Source: Pycnopodia helianthoides (lineage: Eukaryota > Echinodermata > Asteroidea > Forcipulatida > Asteriidae). From it: a stretch of 64,000 nucleotides of DNA. Below the pieces are notes generated by a model, which was not told the origin of the DNA, did no database searches, and saw only the letters and a list, made by a program, of their open reading frames with translations. Position numbers and translations under genes: made by a program. Within the stretch, counting starts at the first letter, position 1. Each line of letters opens with the position of its first letter. Of the stretch, positions 50,727 through 62,747 are shown one piece after another. The stretch lies in NCBI GenBank assembly GCA_032158295.1, contig CM063249.1:9439195-9503194 (forward strand), given 5' to 3'.

Positions 50727-51020
50727 TCAGTAATCAAAAACAAATTCATCCGTGTGGTAAAGCCTATAGATGTAAGTCCCGATCAGAACGAACAACTGAA
50801 CGAGCCTGGAAACTCCCACCTTCTGGACTAATCCTTTGGTAGCGACTTCCATGATGGGGCCACTGGCCGTGTAGGACAGGGGCTTTGTTGACACCTCGAT
50901 GTTGTACACCACTAGTTGTGTGTACACGAAGATCAAGGCCAGTTTGACCATGAAAGGAGAGTGCCAGGCAGATGGAAACTGTTCATAATGATTGTTGCTG
51001 GAGTAACTGTAGTCGTCCGA
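50727..51020 (-). CDS. C-terminal exon of an unidentified multi-pass membrane protein
   Basis: A 97-codon terminal exon plus TGA stop, entered in phase 0 through a good acceptor (TTTTCTTTCTACAG). The composition is more GC-rich and codon-like than the flanks. The exon starts with a polar Ser/Tyr/Asn-rich stretch (SDDYSYSSNNHYEQ). Two hydrophobic segments follow: about residues 24-45 (FMVKLALIFVYTQLVVYNIE) and 73-92 (VSRLVQLFVLIGTYIYRLYH). The tail is the acidic-aromatic TDEFVFDY. I do not recognise the family. Upstream exons should lie at higher coordinates, but I could not join any with confidence. An open frame continues about 180 bases past the acceptor, but its proline-rich translation looks intronic. 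Confidence 0.6.
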   Translation of the reverse strand, partial: SDDYSYSSNNHYEQFPSAWHSPFMVKLALIFVYTQLVVYNIEVSTKPLSYTASGPIMEVATKGLVQKVGVSRLVQLFVLIGTYIYRLYHTDEFVFDY

Positions 51021-52245
51021 CTGTAGAAAGAAAAGACGAGACAAACTCGGGAGAATTATTTGTTTTGTTGCGCAGAATGTTATGAAACGTAGCACAACTA
51101 TTACAGTGGTAGACCCATCAGGGGTAGGGGCAGGTGGGATGGGTGTAGGTGGCGGGGAAGGGCAACTTGAGTATTTATAATAATTAGTTACTTCCATTTA
51201 ATGAAGGGGAGTGGTTATATTATGCAGGAGAGCATTTTACTATGGATGCATTCTAATTTGATTTGATATCATTTCATTTTAAGTGATTTATTGGTTTAAA
51301 AAGTACGTTTTAATTAAACCGGTTGTACAAATAGTGTACAACAAGAAAACCACACTTTGCAGGTTATCAAAGTCATTGCACTGAAAGTGCGACACTTATA
51401 ATATAATAAGTTTTACTTTATTTCAAATATTTGTATAGTATTTTTTTAATAAATAATAGAGTTCCCCATGAAATAAAGCTGAATGTAATAATAGTACCAG
51501 CAGTATGTAAAAATGTATCCCTCTTGGCTATGATACTGTGACAGACAAAACACTGACATGATAAGATAAGAGTTATAGAACTATATTCAAGGCCAACCAC
51601 AGAACAGGCCAGGTACCAACTCCCTAGAGGGAATCGCTACTATTTGTACCTCAGCTTTATAATCTATCCTCTGCCCTGAGCCTCTTATTGTTTGTTGTGA
51701 AACCGTCTTGATCTCTAAACCATGTGAAAGTACCGATTTTGAAAAGGTCAACAGTCTTTTTATATTTCTGCAGGTACTGCTTTATTTTGGAATGAAAGAA
51801 GATATCGTCTTGAGAGCACGACTTGCAGCTGTTTTTAGTTTCATTCTCTTTCATCTCCAGAGTCGATGACCGTTTAAGTGAAAAAAAACCAAAATGTGTT
51901 TGAGTTAAATCTTAACCTAAGTTTACCTTAATTGTGCTTTTGTTGAAGACAAAATTGTCCAATGTTTAAAGAGAAATTTACAATTACTCTTAGCATAGCA
52001 GAGCTGGATTACCACACGTTCATCAAGAAGTCAAATGAAAGGGCAATTTCTCAAAAACAAGATAGATTATATGACAAAGAGAGCATGGGCTATGGGAACT
52101 CTCTCTGGTTAAGGAGGCAGAAGAATTTATTTACCCCAATTTGACTCAAATAAAAATACAGTACAACTTCTAATACCAAGTAAAAAGTATGTTTTGCTTT
52201 CTCTGCCCATTTTTTTCTTCCAGCTGTTCTAGATTGTCCAGAATC
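51021..52245. other. Interval upstream of the membrane-protein exon
   Basis: Probably intron or 5' flank of the minus-strand membrane-protein gene. AT-rich, with one possible exon (51,657-51,854). No repeat family from elsewhere in the window was seen. Confidence 0.4.
51657..51854 (-). CDS. Possible small exon or gene relic upstream of the membrane-protein exon
   Basis: An open frame with plausible codon use that begins near an ATG at 51,852-51,854 and stays open upstream into a T-rich stretch. It is Lys/Asp-rich (for example SKIKQYLQKYKKTVDLFK) and ends at TAA. No clear donor allows it to join the exon at 51,020. The opposite strand is also open here with a TTTCTGCAG acceptor-like site, so the strand is uncertain. 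It could be a terminal exon of another gene, a transposon relic or chance. Confidence 0.2.
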   Translation of the reverse strand: MKENETKNSCKSCSQDDIFFHSKIKQYLQKYKKTVDLFKIGTFTWFRDQDGFTTNNKRLRAEDRL

Positions 52246-52565
52246 ACTCTCCCATTGGCATCTACATAGGGTTTGCCTAATACACCCACTCCCCCACTGG
52301 CATCTACATAGGTTTGCCTAAATACACCCACTCCCCCATTGGCATCTACATAGGGTTTGCCTAAATACACCCACTCCCCCATTGGCATCTACATAGGGTT
52401 TGCCTAAATACATCCACTCTCCATTGGCACCTACATAGGTTTGCCTAATACACCCACTCCCCCACTGGCATCTACATAGGGTTTGCCTAAATGCACCCAC
52501 TCCCCATTGGCATTACATAGGGTTTTCCTAAATACACGCACTCTCCCAATTAGCACCTACATAGG
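52246..52565. repeat. Minisatellite, about eight units of 40-43 bp
   Basis: The unit includes CCCCCATTGGCATCTACATA, then GGGTTTGCCTAAATACAC. Variants differ by single bases and by 1-3 base indels (ATTGGC or ACTGGC; CATCTACA or CACCTACA). The last unit is the most diverged. Minus-strand open frames here (ANGGVGVFRQT-like repeats) are by-products of the array. Confidence 0.9.
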
Positions 52566-55500
52566 TCATTGATACAAGCTTTTGGGTTTCTAGATGGCCC
52601 ACCGCTCAACATATTTTTTTCTTCAAAACCATTGTTTTATGACATGCTATTTACTTGGGTGAAAATAAATAATCCAACCAACCAAACTGAAGCCACACAG
52701 TTAAAGTTAGTAAAAAATGAAAGAGCCTCTGGAAGAACTCACAGAGCAAGTCTACCTTTTCAAATTTGCTTTTGGACTAGGCAAGTCTACCTCATCAAGC
52801 TCGTTCATCCCCGGCTTATTAGGGCTGTAAAGACTTTTACCATATTCGAAGAAAAAAAAGGGCTATTATCAAGTTGTGACAAAGCGGACATTTTAATGCT
52901 GTCTAGGAATTTTTACTCTGCGTCATGTCACATAAGTCCTCGATGTCCCTGGCACACAGGTCAACCACCGCACACGCTTGTGCAGAATAATCCATAGAGA
53001 TGAAATAGTCTTTACAGATTCTGCTTGGCAGAGTGTCTTGAGTTCACTGAACTGCACTCACGCTACCCCCTGTCAAAAAAGGGTAGCTTAAAAGATATCC
53101 AAATCACATTATTTGGCCGGAAACTTAATTTTCACTAAACATGACCATTAAAGTTCTTAGGTTCATAAGCAACGGCAGTACATTACCACAAAGTCTTTGT
53201 GGTTCTTAATGGTTCAAATTTTCTCAGTTTCCTTCCATATTTTCTTGGCGTAAACAAGCGACTAATGTGGTCACACAATTTTACAAAGAGAGGGTCATAC
53301 TTCCAAGGGCAGCTTAACGGTGAGGTTTGAAGATCCATAAATGGAGTCAATGTAGACAAATAAAATCAGAGGAATCTTGCTCATTGTGTGCATATAACAG
53401 CGATAAAACCAAAATTGCAAGATTCAATTAGAAAGACTAAAAGGAAATGTCAAACAAAACGAGAGACGCTAGGTGTGGATGTCTTTGAGAGAGATGTTGA
53501 CTCTTCTTTCCACGGGTCTTTACAATCAGCTTAATGCAGCGCTGAATAACAAAAACAATGGCATTCAGGGAAAATTGCAAATCAAATACATTTCTCTTTA
53601 GATACTGTAGATATTCACAAGGCTTTTTTGGTTTTTGGTTTCTTTACATAAAATGCGTCAAATTCGATGCAATTTTACGCAAGGAAATCCTTCTTCTTCT
53701 TTTTTTAGTGATATTTTGCTGAGCAACCAAACACAGTATATGCAGCTGATTGTTTTGTTTTTTCCAAAAACAAATATTCAGACTTCAAGTAAAAGTATTG
53801 CAATAACTAAAAACATAAAAAACAATTTATGTCAAGAAACAATCATTACAGACAGATCTTTTATCCTAATATAAAAGTATAGATCTTGCATATATTGAAT
53901 TGTTTACTTCCCTTAAACCAAGACAGATTACGTCAAGAAATAATCATTCAGACATAAATGTTATCCTTATAGATGGATTTCAATACGCGTCATTTTTTAA
54001 TTGACTGCCATCTTTGATGTAAAACGATGGAAAAGTGCATGTGTCTGCACGCTATGCACGACTCTCAGCTAATGATGCGGCCGATGAGCGTATTGCAATC
54101 CATCTATATTAGATCTTGCATCTATTGAATTGTTTACTTACTTTAAACCAACATTTTGAATTAAATTTTTACAGGTAGAATAATAGATTGATAACTATCA
54201 GGGGGGAAACATTAATAGTTTCAATCTAAAAACTCATTGATTACACACACAAAATACCAGTAACAATACAGTGTTATTATTATTATTATTGAGCAGTTAT
54301 ATTAAGCACATATAAACAGAAAGATGAAAAACACTGAAAAACACAAATATGTCCATGAAAATTTTCCTTCTCATAATAATAATATAAGCAGTTCTTATAT
54401 AGCGCTTTATCACACCCGAGGGCGTCTCAAAGCACTCATTATTTTTTTCTACAAGGTTTGCAGAGCTACGTTTGAAATATAAGACTCATCCGTTTACATA
54501 GCACCATGTACAGTTTACAGTGTGCTGGGTGCAATCTGCAGCCAAACATACCAGAAAACACTGTGGTGAACCCCTTCTCTTAACGATAACGTGTACTTTT
54601 ACGTGCATTACACAACACACTGCACCAACGGCTTTACTTCCCATCCAAAGGACAAAGCAAATGTGCCTTTGGCAAATTGTGTTTGTTCTTGCTTTTGTTT
54701 TACAAATTTTCCCCAAAGTTCAAGTCATATAACATCACAGTTTTGTAATGACACTAATTAGCACAAGGCAAATGTCACAAAATTTACAATTTTTTAGTTT
54801 TCAAAAAACAGTATATCTGCGATTTTCCAATCTTTACATTGAAGTATAAATTTAATGATGTCACGGTGCCAAAAATGAGTGCTCAGCCTTTTTGAGTTTT
54901 AAAGAGGGAAAATTGTTTGAGCTAGATTTAGTGAATTTTCATGTACAGCAAACTGCATTTACGTATTCGGTTTGTACACGCGCGCTGCACACAGACCTCG
55001 TTTGTGCAGTTTTCACAAAGAGACAAACAGTAACTTATTCATTAATTAAACTTAGTACTTTTATACAAAATAACAACACATTTGGCATGATTTAAAATCT
55101 CCACTTTCATTGTTGGTAGAATGTCAAACTCTAATTGGCAAACAGTCTCCAAAACACTGATTTCAAAAAATAGTCTAACTTCCAATGTGGTTTTTCTCCA
55201 AACATGAAAGTTTGACTGCAGTGGTTCAATTGTCTCTTCATGAAAACGGTGACGATTAAATGAATCTGCCCCACCAAAAAACAACAACTATGTATCAGAC
55301 CTTCAAGATCATAAAACATACTGCAGTTCACATTTAATTCTTCATCTCAGCCAAACATACGCTGAATAAGGTGTAATATGTTAGGCAGGAGGGTGGGGTG
55401 ATAATTTGCTCCCTTAGGGCAGGGTGATGGCAACAGGTTGAGCTTCCGATAAGGAAACAATCATAATTCCCCTTTATCGGCAGGATCGAGTCGCAGGAAG

Positions 55501-55873
55501 CTGCCGCGTTTAAAACTGTAAGTGATTGCAGTTTGTTTAAGTGAATGACACACAAGTATCATCCGCTGCACTGGAGGAACGATGTCAAAAATGGAGAGAT
55601 TGGATGGATTGCTTGACTGAGCGACTGACGGAATGATTGATGGACGGGTTGGGAATGGTTTATTTGTTACCTGAGTCTATAGGAATGAGTAAGTGGTGAA
55701 GTTTCATTGCGCTAATTAATAGACATGAACAATCAATTAGTATTAAATGAGAGTAATTTCCCAATAACTGATAGGATGGATGGGTTCTGAGGCATACTCT
55801 ATCACCAAAAGGTTCGGTGAATGGAGACCGCTGATATATCCTCATACTGAGGACTTGGTCCCATCTGACTACA
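52566..55873. other. Interval with no recognised gene
   Basis: AT-rich. A frame at 52,569-52,997 (142 codons, plus) has no recognisable domain. A repeated stretch (TTGAATTGTTTACTT) occurs near 53,898 and 54,127 around a palindromic-looking block. A short element-end fragment (TATATAGCGCTTTATCACAC) lies at about 54,398. Confidence 0.4.
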
Positions 55874-56572
55874 GGGCCCAATTTCATAGATCTGCTTAAA
55901 GGAACATTACAGAATTGGTTTTTGCTGACAAAACAGTTGCTGGCAGTGTAAGCACTTTACGTAATCCACCATATACATAAACTGACAAACCTGTAGAAGT
56001 TTGAGATCGATCGGCCATCTGGGTCACGAGAAAATAGTGAAAAACTGATTACTCATTTGCATGAAATCATATAGATTCAACAAATGAATAAAACGCTTAC
56101 TGAGCGATAAACTCCATCGGAAAATTAGTTTATTAATTTCTCATCAAATATGGCATTTCAGACAGAGGGATGTTTTCTACTATCATCATCATTAGACCGT
56201 GTAAGTTTTATGTAAATCTGTGATCAAAAAGTATATTTTACAAGTTCTTTTCTTACCAATTCTGTAATGTTCCTTTAAGCAAACAATAGTGTAATAGATG
56301 TTAAATTTGCACCGGGGATAAAGAATATTATTTGGTTTTACCCTTTCACCGATGTGTGTAAAGCATTGTATACTCAGTACTTCCCCGAGTTCTGTTCAAA
56401 TAACCAACAATAGCGCTTAACAGTTGTCTCTTTAAGCAAAAATAAGCAGGATACCAGTTGCAAACGGTACTTAAAAACATGGTGCTTTGGCTGGTAACCT
56501 TTTTCTGGTAAGAGCAATTTTTTGCACTAAGAAAAAATTGGGTGCTTTAAGCAGCTCTATGAAATTGGGCCA
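55874..56572. mobile_element. Palindromic MITE family A, split by nested insertions
   Basis: Starts GGGCCCAATTTCATAGATCT and ends AGCTCTATGAAATTGGGCC. It is interrupted by a TTAA MITE (55,896-56,278) and by a further unidentified block (about 56,300-56,410). Confidence 0.8.
55896..56278 (-). mobile_element. TTAA-flanked MITE family B, copy 3
   Basis: Reverse orientation relative to copies 1 and 2, with intact TTAA at each end, nested in a family-A element. The internal GTCACGAGAAAATAGTGAAA matches other TTAA families at 44-48 kb. Confidence 0.85.
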
Positions 56573-57075
56573 AGGTATTACCCTATAAATCAGGGAGTCA
56601 CAAGTTTAACATAAACAACTACTGCACAACTTAGGAAAGAACCATCATTCTAGTAGGTTTAGGGATATAACACCGAGCAATAATAATTTCTCTAGAGTTG
56701 TGGTGCTTCTCTCGGCTTTTGAGGGGAAAATACACTAGACCGCAGGGCTTGTAACTCAAAATGTTCACTGGACCAAAACTGTTGTTACAAGACCAGAAAA
56801 AAAACTACACAGTTTAACATATGAACTGTTTAATTTGAACAAGCACTAGGAGAAGATTTATCTCATGTGTATTTTGGGTAAGAATTCTTCAATACTCAAC
56901 AAAATTGAAAGAGATTTGTCAGACTGAAGTCAGCATTTGAACAAAAACACAAGACCACCCGTCTCGTCCAGTCATGAGTTAACTGGCCCGATGCTAAAAG
57001 CACTGGCCACGGGCCTGCCGTCCAGTGTAAATTTTTGAGTCATGATTCTGAAAAGAACTGGTGGTTTGACAACTT

Positions 57076-57109
57076 GACGTTTCGATCAGTATGCTCTGAT
57101 TGTCTTCAG
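57076..57109 (-). ncRNA. Second hammerhead-like motif, minus strand
   Basis: On the minus strand: CTGAAGAC, ATCAG/CTGAT stem, then GAAACGTC. Nearly identical in layout to the 38.06-kb copy. Flanking sequences differ, so both are short remnants. Confidence 0.4.
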
Positions 57110-57337
57110 TATAGAAAAGAACTATTGAAGATCAAATCCTGATCAGTAGGATTGACAGAATTGCCCATGTGTCATAAATATTATAACTTTCCTCTGAAGT
57201 TCTGAATGTAACAAAATGATGTTCAGCTATTATTATTATATTTTTCTGGTAATTAAACCAAAGGTCCCTCAAAAGCAACTAGCCGTGTGACCTGTAGGCC
57301 TGAAGATACATGTGCAAAGAAGATGATGAAGAAATCT

Positions 57338-57494
57338 AAGTTTTAGATGTGGGAGGAAAACCCCAATTAAGGAAAACCCACTCAATCAGGTTGAGACTGA
57401 AAAACCAATCCAAATGCAAGGCTACCTGTCCGGGATTCGAACCGGGGTCCACAGAGGTGAAAGGCAGGGAAGAAACCACTGAGCCAACCTAAAT
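57338..57494 (-). repeat. tRNA-derived SINE (family S3), reverse copy
   Basis: On the minus strand: TTGGCTCAGTGGTTTCTTCC, CCCTGCCTTTCACCTCTGTG, then GGTTCGAATCCCGG. TTGGCTCAGTGG resembles an A box and GGTTCGAATCC is a B box. It is an inverted partner of the copy at 58,985. Confidence 0.75.
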
Positions 57495-57931
57495 GCCTGT
57501 GTTGTTTATATGTGATGCAATTTGAACAAAATTCATGAATCTTGCCCAATAAAAACTAATCAATAGCTAATTAATCAATTGATAAATAGTTCGGGTGCAA
57601 ATCTTTCTATTTTCAACGCAACGTCCAAATGAACTTGAGAATATTTTAGAAATGAGAGCGACTATACCTACATGCAGGTTCCTGTTACTCACAAACAGCT
57701 TTTAACATTGTTCAATGACACATTGGCAGAGGTTGTGAAAAGAAAGCAGACAAAAGTACCAGGTAATCCGAGGGATTAGGGGATTTTCACTTTATAAAAA
57801 AAAGCCCCAGTGATGGCCCTTAGCTATTCAATTTATTAATACTGGCATTTTAATTGGTATTCAAATGGCTTATAAAAACAGCCAATGCAAATATTTATTT
57901 AAAACTGTATTCATCTTTATTTTGAATCTGC

Positions 57932-58810
57932 AGAGCTGCCAACTCTCCCTAATTTTGCAGAATGTTCCCTGAGCAATAAACCAGTCTTTCCATGTTCTGA
58001 TAATGGAAACTTTTCCCTATGATCTAAAAACCTCGGTGTTACCGCAAACCGAATATATATTGATACCTCACCATGCAATGCCTCAAAACCCATATCTAAA
58101 AACCTCTGTGACTGTTGCACAAAATCTCCCTGATTGCAAGATGCAAATCGTCACCGACGCCACGAACTGACACACTGTGTACAAACCCACTTTTTTTTTA
58201 GTTTTCAGTTTTTTTGCATGTTTAGACAATGTTAACCAAGGCCTACAATTTCATGAAGTTTCAATGCTTCAGGAGCTTTACTTTTTGAATTACGATGATG
58301 AGGCTAAGCAACTTTGCACGAAACTGACAATTTTCTCGCCACGATCTGACACAAAGGTTCAATTTACCATTGCAACACACGGCGGGCACAAACCGCAAAA
58401 GTGAAAAAAACGTTTCGACGAACTGACACAAACCTTGGTGTGTAGGGCGCGCGCTGACCTACATTTCACGAACTGACACACACGCATTGTAATACATTGG
58501 ATGGGTCAGTTTGTGGCGACGGAAAATGCCTGGTTGTGTAAATTTTCGACGCCACGAACTGACACAAACCTTTCTTACTTTATTGCTGATTAATTTAGGA
58601 CGAAAAGCAGTAAAAAGCACCGTATGTATGAAGTTTGAAGCATCAAGTCCCCACTATAAGAAAACTAGTTGAAAATACCCCGGAATTTTGTAGGAAAACT
58701 TGATTTAAAAAAACTTTCATCTTTAAACGCTGTTTTCTCCGATTGCTACTTTTACTGGTATCTACGTGTGTGTCAGTTCGTGGCGTCGGTGACGAAATGT
58801 TGGCAGCTCT
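57932..58810. mobile_element. Nested TIR element with internal repeats of its terminal motif
   Basis: Outer 12-base ends AGAGCTGCCAAC / GTTGGCAGCTCT. Inside lies a perfect 27-base inverted repeat at 58,149-58,175 and 58,768-58,794 whose core is GCCACGAACTGACACA. The core CGAACTGACACA recurs at about 58,418, 58,468 and 58,556, with a degenerate inverted copy near 58,503. An open frame at 58,177-58,404 lies inside but has no recognisable domain. Confidence 0.75.
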
Positions 58811-58984
58811 AGAATCTATAATGAGTTGCAGGTGAAACTATTCTGCATGAATGTTTTATTCCTTAGATATAAGCTGTTTCCTCAACAACAATTTCCTCAA
58901 CAAAGCAAGTGACTGAACTAACAATTCAAATCCATGGTCAACATGCAAGCTGGTCACCTAATTTTACTTGCTAACCTAGGGATC

Positions 58985-59145
58985 AAGTTGGTTCGGTGGT
59001 TTCTTTCCCTGCCTTTCACCTCTGTGGACCCCGGTTCGAATCCTACCTCAGACCGGAGCCTAGCATGTGGATTGGGTTTTCATTCCCCACAAATTGTGTG
59101 GGTTTCCCCCATTTGGGGTTTCCTCCCACATCTAAAAACTAAACA
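58985..59145 (+). repeat. tRNA-derived SINE (family S3), forward copy
   Basis: Shares CCCTGCCTTTCACCTCTGTG and the B box GGTTCGAATCC with the reverse copy 1.5 kb to the left. It ends in GGTTTCCTCCCACATCTAAA. Confidence 0.75.
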
Positions 59146-59202
59146 ATTTTCCTCGTTTCCTATTCATCCTGATGTGCAATAAATAAATAAATCAAATACA
59201 CT

Positions 59203-59270
59203 TGCCCTTAAGCAAACTTCTCTGCTAAATCAAGCAGAGATACTTGCTTACCGTTGTGAAATTGGCCCCT
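59203..59270. mobile_element. Palindromic MITE family A, solo end fragment
   Basis: CTTGCCCTTAAGCAAACTTC then GTTGTGAAATTGGCCCCTGG, about 68 bases of one arm. Confidence 0.5.
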
Positions 59271-62200
59271 GGTGGTGTAGCAATTACACCACAGTGGCTT
59301 GCAATGTCAGCCGATTTGTTAGTTCAAAGAGAGATAGTACAGAGTGCATCACAGATGCATATTTTATTTCCAATGTAGTACATGAGTGTATCACAGATGC
59401 ATCTCTGTAACGACAATGGAGACAGAGGAGATAGTTGTCAAGCAACCTCTGGTGAAAGTTAGAGGGCTCGCAGTAGGAGGAAGAAGCAGGGAGGGAGTTT
59501 CCCTTTGCTCCTAATGATGGGCATGAATGCCTTCAAGAACTCCTACCTTGAGGAACCGATGAAAACTGCTACAATAAGAGGCTGGAAATATTGATGAGAT
59601 TTATGAATGCAGATCTGCCTCAGATTAAAAAGGTTGAGTCACCGCCACATGATAGAAAGTCTCTTGTTTGGAGGACTTGTAGACCGTCCAGGCAATACTT
59701 TGTCATGTGTTTGGTTGCTTGAACATGCACTCATATTTACATATGTGATTTATGGGTTTGTTTAATCTCTAAGTGCAGACATGCACATGCCTTTATTGCC
59801 AAATATGTGTATCGATTCAGCGAGGGTTAAGAGACAGTTCCAAGTCAAGCAACTGTTGGAAATGAGGTATGGAAATGTATTTTGGGCATGTGATGAAATG
59901 GACTTGCTAGAGAAACACAAATTGATTTATGGATTGCATACTCAAGAATCTGGGAGAGCAAATCGTACTTTCCGCATGGATTAAAGGAGGACCATTTTGG
60001 TACCTGGGACCGTTCGGTTCAGAGCCATTTGGCTCTGTACGAATAAATCAGGGCCCAAGAAAGATTGCAGAATGTCTTTCTTCTTTACACTCGCACCTTA
60101 TCGGGTGCTTTTGCCTAATGAACAATCATTACAGAGTTTGAATGTTTTCAATGCTGAATTTCTTTTGTGGGGAAATAGCACTCAGTTGATATGAGGAATG
60201 TGACATTATAAAACGCAACAACTGCGATTTGTTTATTACAAAGCTTTAAAGTAGCTGTGCTATTTTGTTACTCTACTTTTCTTGGGCTTCTTTTTGTGTA
60301 TCTTAACACTTCTAAAAATGTGATTTCTATCAATCTTTTTAATCTAATCTTTCAATATTTGTTTTGTTATTTCACTCTTTCATTGGTTCAATCTAACTGT
60401 TGGTTTGTTTTGTGTTCTATATTTTAGTATTTTTGTCTGTACAGTTTGTATCAAGTCCATTATAAATTTCCTAGTGTGGGATAAGTTTTTATCTTCTTAT
60501 TTTATCTTATAAGTTTTAAACCCTTAACTTTTATTAACATTGCGTTCCCTGTGCTCTGGACAAAAAAAGAGTGAATTCTCAAGAAAAGTATTTAACATTG
60601 TGAGTTTCTTTTTCCATCTTAATCAGTTCACATGATAAACAACCTGTCAGTCACTCACTATAGTTATGGCACACAGTAAATGTGTTAATGTTGCCTGCAG
60701 GCAACTTTTGGAAGTTCACATGGTGGAAGTTTCAGTGGTTTTGTAAGTTTCTGTGGTTCCCATGGTTTCCGTCGTGTCCCAGCTTTAACTTGCGGATGGA
60801 TGCAACATTCTTGATGAAAATACTGTGACAGTTTTTTTCTGTTTTCTCAACAGGTGGGCACTGTATTCGACGTGACTTGGGCAATTGATAATATTGCCAG
60901 TAAATCAGCAACACGTTGACAAAAACCCAATGATGATGACCCAACCTTCAATGCATTGACTTAAAAACTCTGACTGCAACAAGGTTGTATCATTGTTGCT
61001 CCACTGCAAGGATCTCATCTACATGTATATGGACCAGGGTTCAGTTGCCAACACTTATCAGCCAATCATAGGGAAGGGGAAATACAGAACCAATCCAGCT
61101 GAACGATCAATAGTGCACTCACAAGGAACTATAGAAAGTACCAGTATCACTAAAGGTTCCTCTTTTCTTTTAACTTGATGACTGTACTCCCCAAGGAGCT
61201 GAGATGGTTTCCAAGATAATTGTAAAACACTGCAACATTTGATTAGTCTAAATAGGCTGCAGAAATAGGCCTTCAGTTGGTTCTTGATGCTAATAATGCC
61301 AACACTCCTTTAATACCCCGGGGCTTTCTTCATCAAGGGAGGGACAAACTTTTGCCCATAGGTGCAATCTTTACTCTGCAAAAACAAGATTTCCTCTGCA
61401 ATCTAACTTTCCCCAAAAGTATAATTTGATCACTGATTAATTCCAGTTGCCGGGTATAATTGAGGGGTCAGCATCTGTGTTGAGTCAGCTTGAGATGTTG
61501 AATCAATGTGCACAATTATGTTATCCCTTAATTCTATTAGCTATGGGCTTGTCCAGCAGTATTAACAGAGGAAATGTGAACAAGATTAAATTTGGTAATA
61601 CGGAGTGTACACACTAGTAATGCTATTAGTTGTTGAACTTTTGGTTTTTCTTATACAAATCTGAATTGGATTTGCCCATTGAGGTGTGTGCTTGCTTATA
61701 ATGTGGCTATCTCGCGATCATTATGGCAAATATTTGGCGCAATGAAAAGGATTTGTTACAAAGAATCAGTTGGTGATGAGATTATGGACTCTTTTGAGGA
61801 GATTAAGGCTCAGCCCATACTTTCTAAAGGTAAGTCAAAGCCTCGGACACCCCACCTCCCTATAAACACTGGCAGAACAAAATAGGTGAAACAGAAAAAA
61901 AGTGACGTGAACCATAGACTGTGATATTTTCACAATTCAGCAGTTTCATTTCTTTTGAGAGATGCTCAATAGTTGTTTATTATCTCTAGAGATTGGTGCG
62001 GTGAGGCTTTTCCCAATTGATGTAACTCTTTCTCTATTGAGCAAGGCTTTCTTTAAGACAACATGTACAGAACAAACCCGTTCAAGATGTGTTTAGTTTG
62101 CATTCCACAGCCTAAAGGTCTTTTGAATGTTGTTCCCTCCCCCTTTTATTTAGATAATGGATCTGCAGATTTTGAAAATTCCACAAAGTTCAACATGAGA

Positions 62201-62747
62201 CATGATGTTCCGCATCATGAAAGAATTATTTCTCTGTATGGAGCACATCTGCATTCAGATAATGACTCTCCTGATGGACGATTTGTAGTTAATTACAAAC
62301 TCTAAACACACCCTTTTATACACAGACGGAAAGATGACTCCCTAGCTTATAATAATTAAGGAACTTACTGGTTAGATTATTGGTAAAGATTACATGGTTA
62401 ATCTATGGCAAATTGAGAGGTTTTGACAATTGATGACAATGCAGTTGTACGGACTCAGAACAGTGATTACCTCATATTGACATAGCTTGACTTTTTAATG
62501 GTTTGATGAAGTGGTCGGTGTTTAATTTCTCCATCTAGATTAGCTAAAGTATATTCACTTTTTTGAAAAATTTGAGGTAGAAAGGAGGAGAGATAAAACC
62601 AATACGGCTTGTACCGACACATGTACAGAGCAAATGCCCACCGCACCAAGCATGCATGATTTTGAAGCCCTCAATTTAAACGACCAAGTTTAGACGAGAC
62701 TTTACGTGTCACGGCAAAGCGGTTAAGCGCACCGAAGTCGAACTATT
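59271..62747. other. Interval with no recognised gene
   Basis: Partly purine-rich sequence (59,400-59,680) with broken frames that could be an old transposon. GTGCATCACAGATGCAT-like repeats lie at 59,346 and 59,390. Frames at 59,781-59,984, 61,679-61,885 and 62,063-62,305 (plus) have plausible composition but no motif or splice support. Confidence 0.35.

Noticed and set aside
52170..52500. Minus-strand frames encoding a repeated VDANGGVGVFRQT-like peptide
   Set aside because: Entirely explained by the 40-43 base minisatellite, whose unit length is not constant or a multiple of three, so the frame shifts.
52246..52565. CRISPR-like appearance of the regular repeats
   Set aside because: Units are head-to-tail with no unique spacers, so it is a minisatellite.
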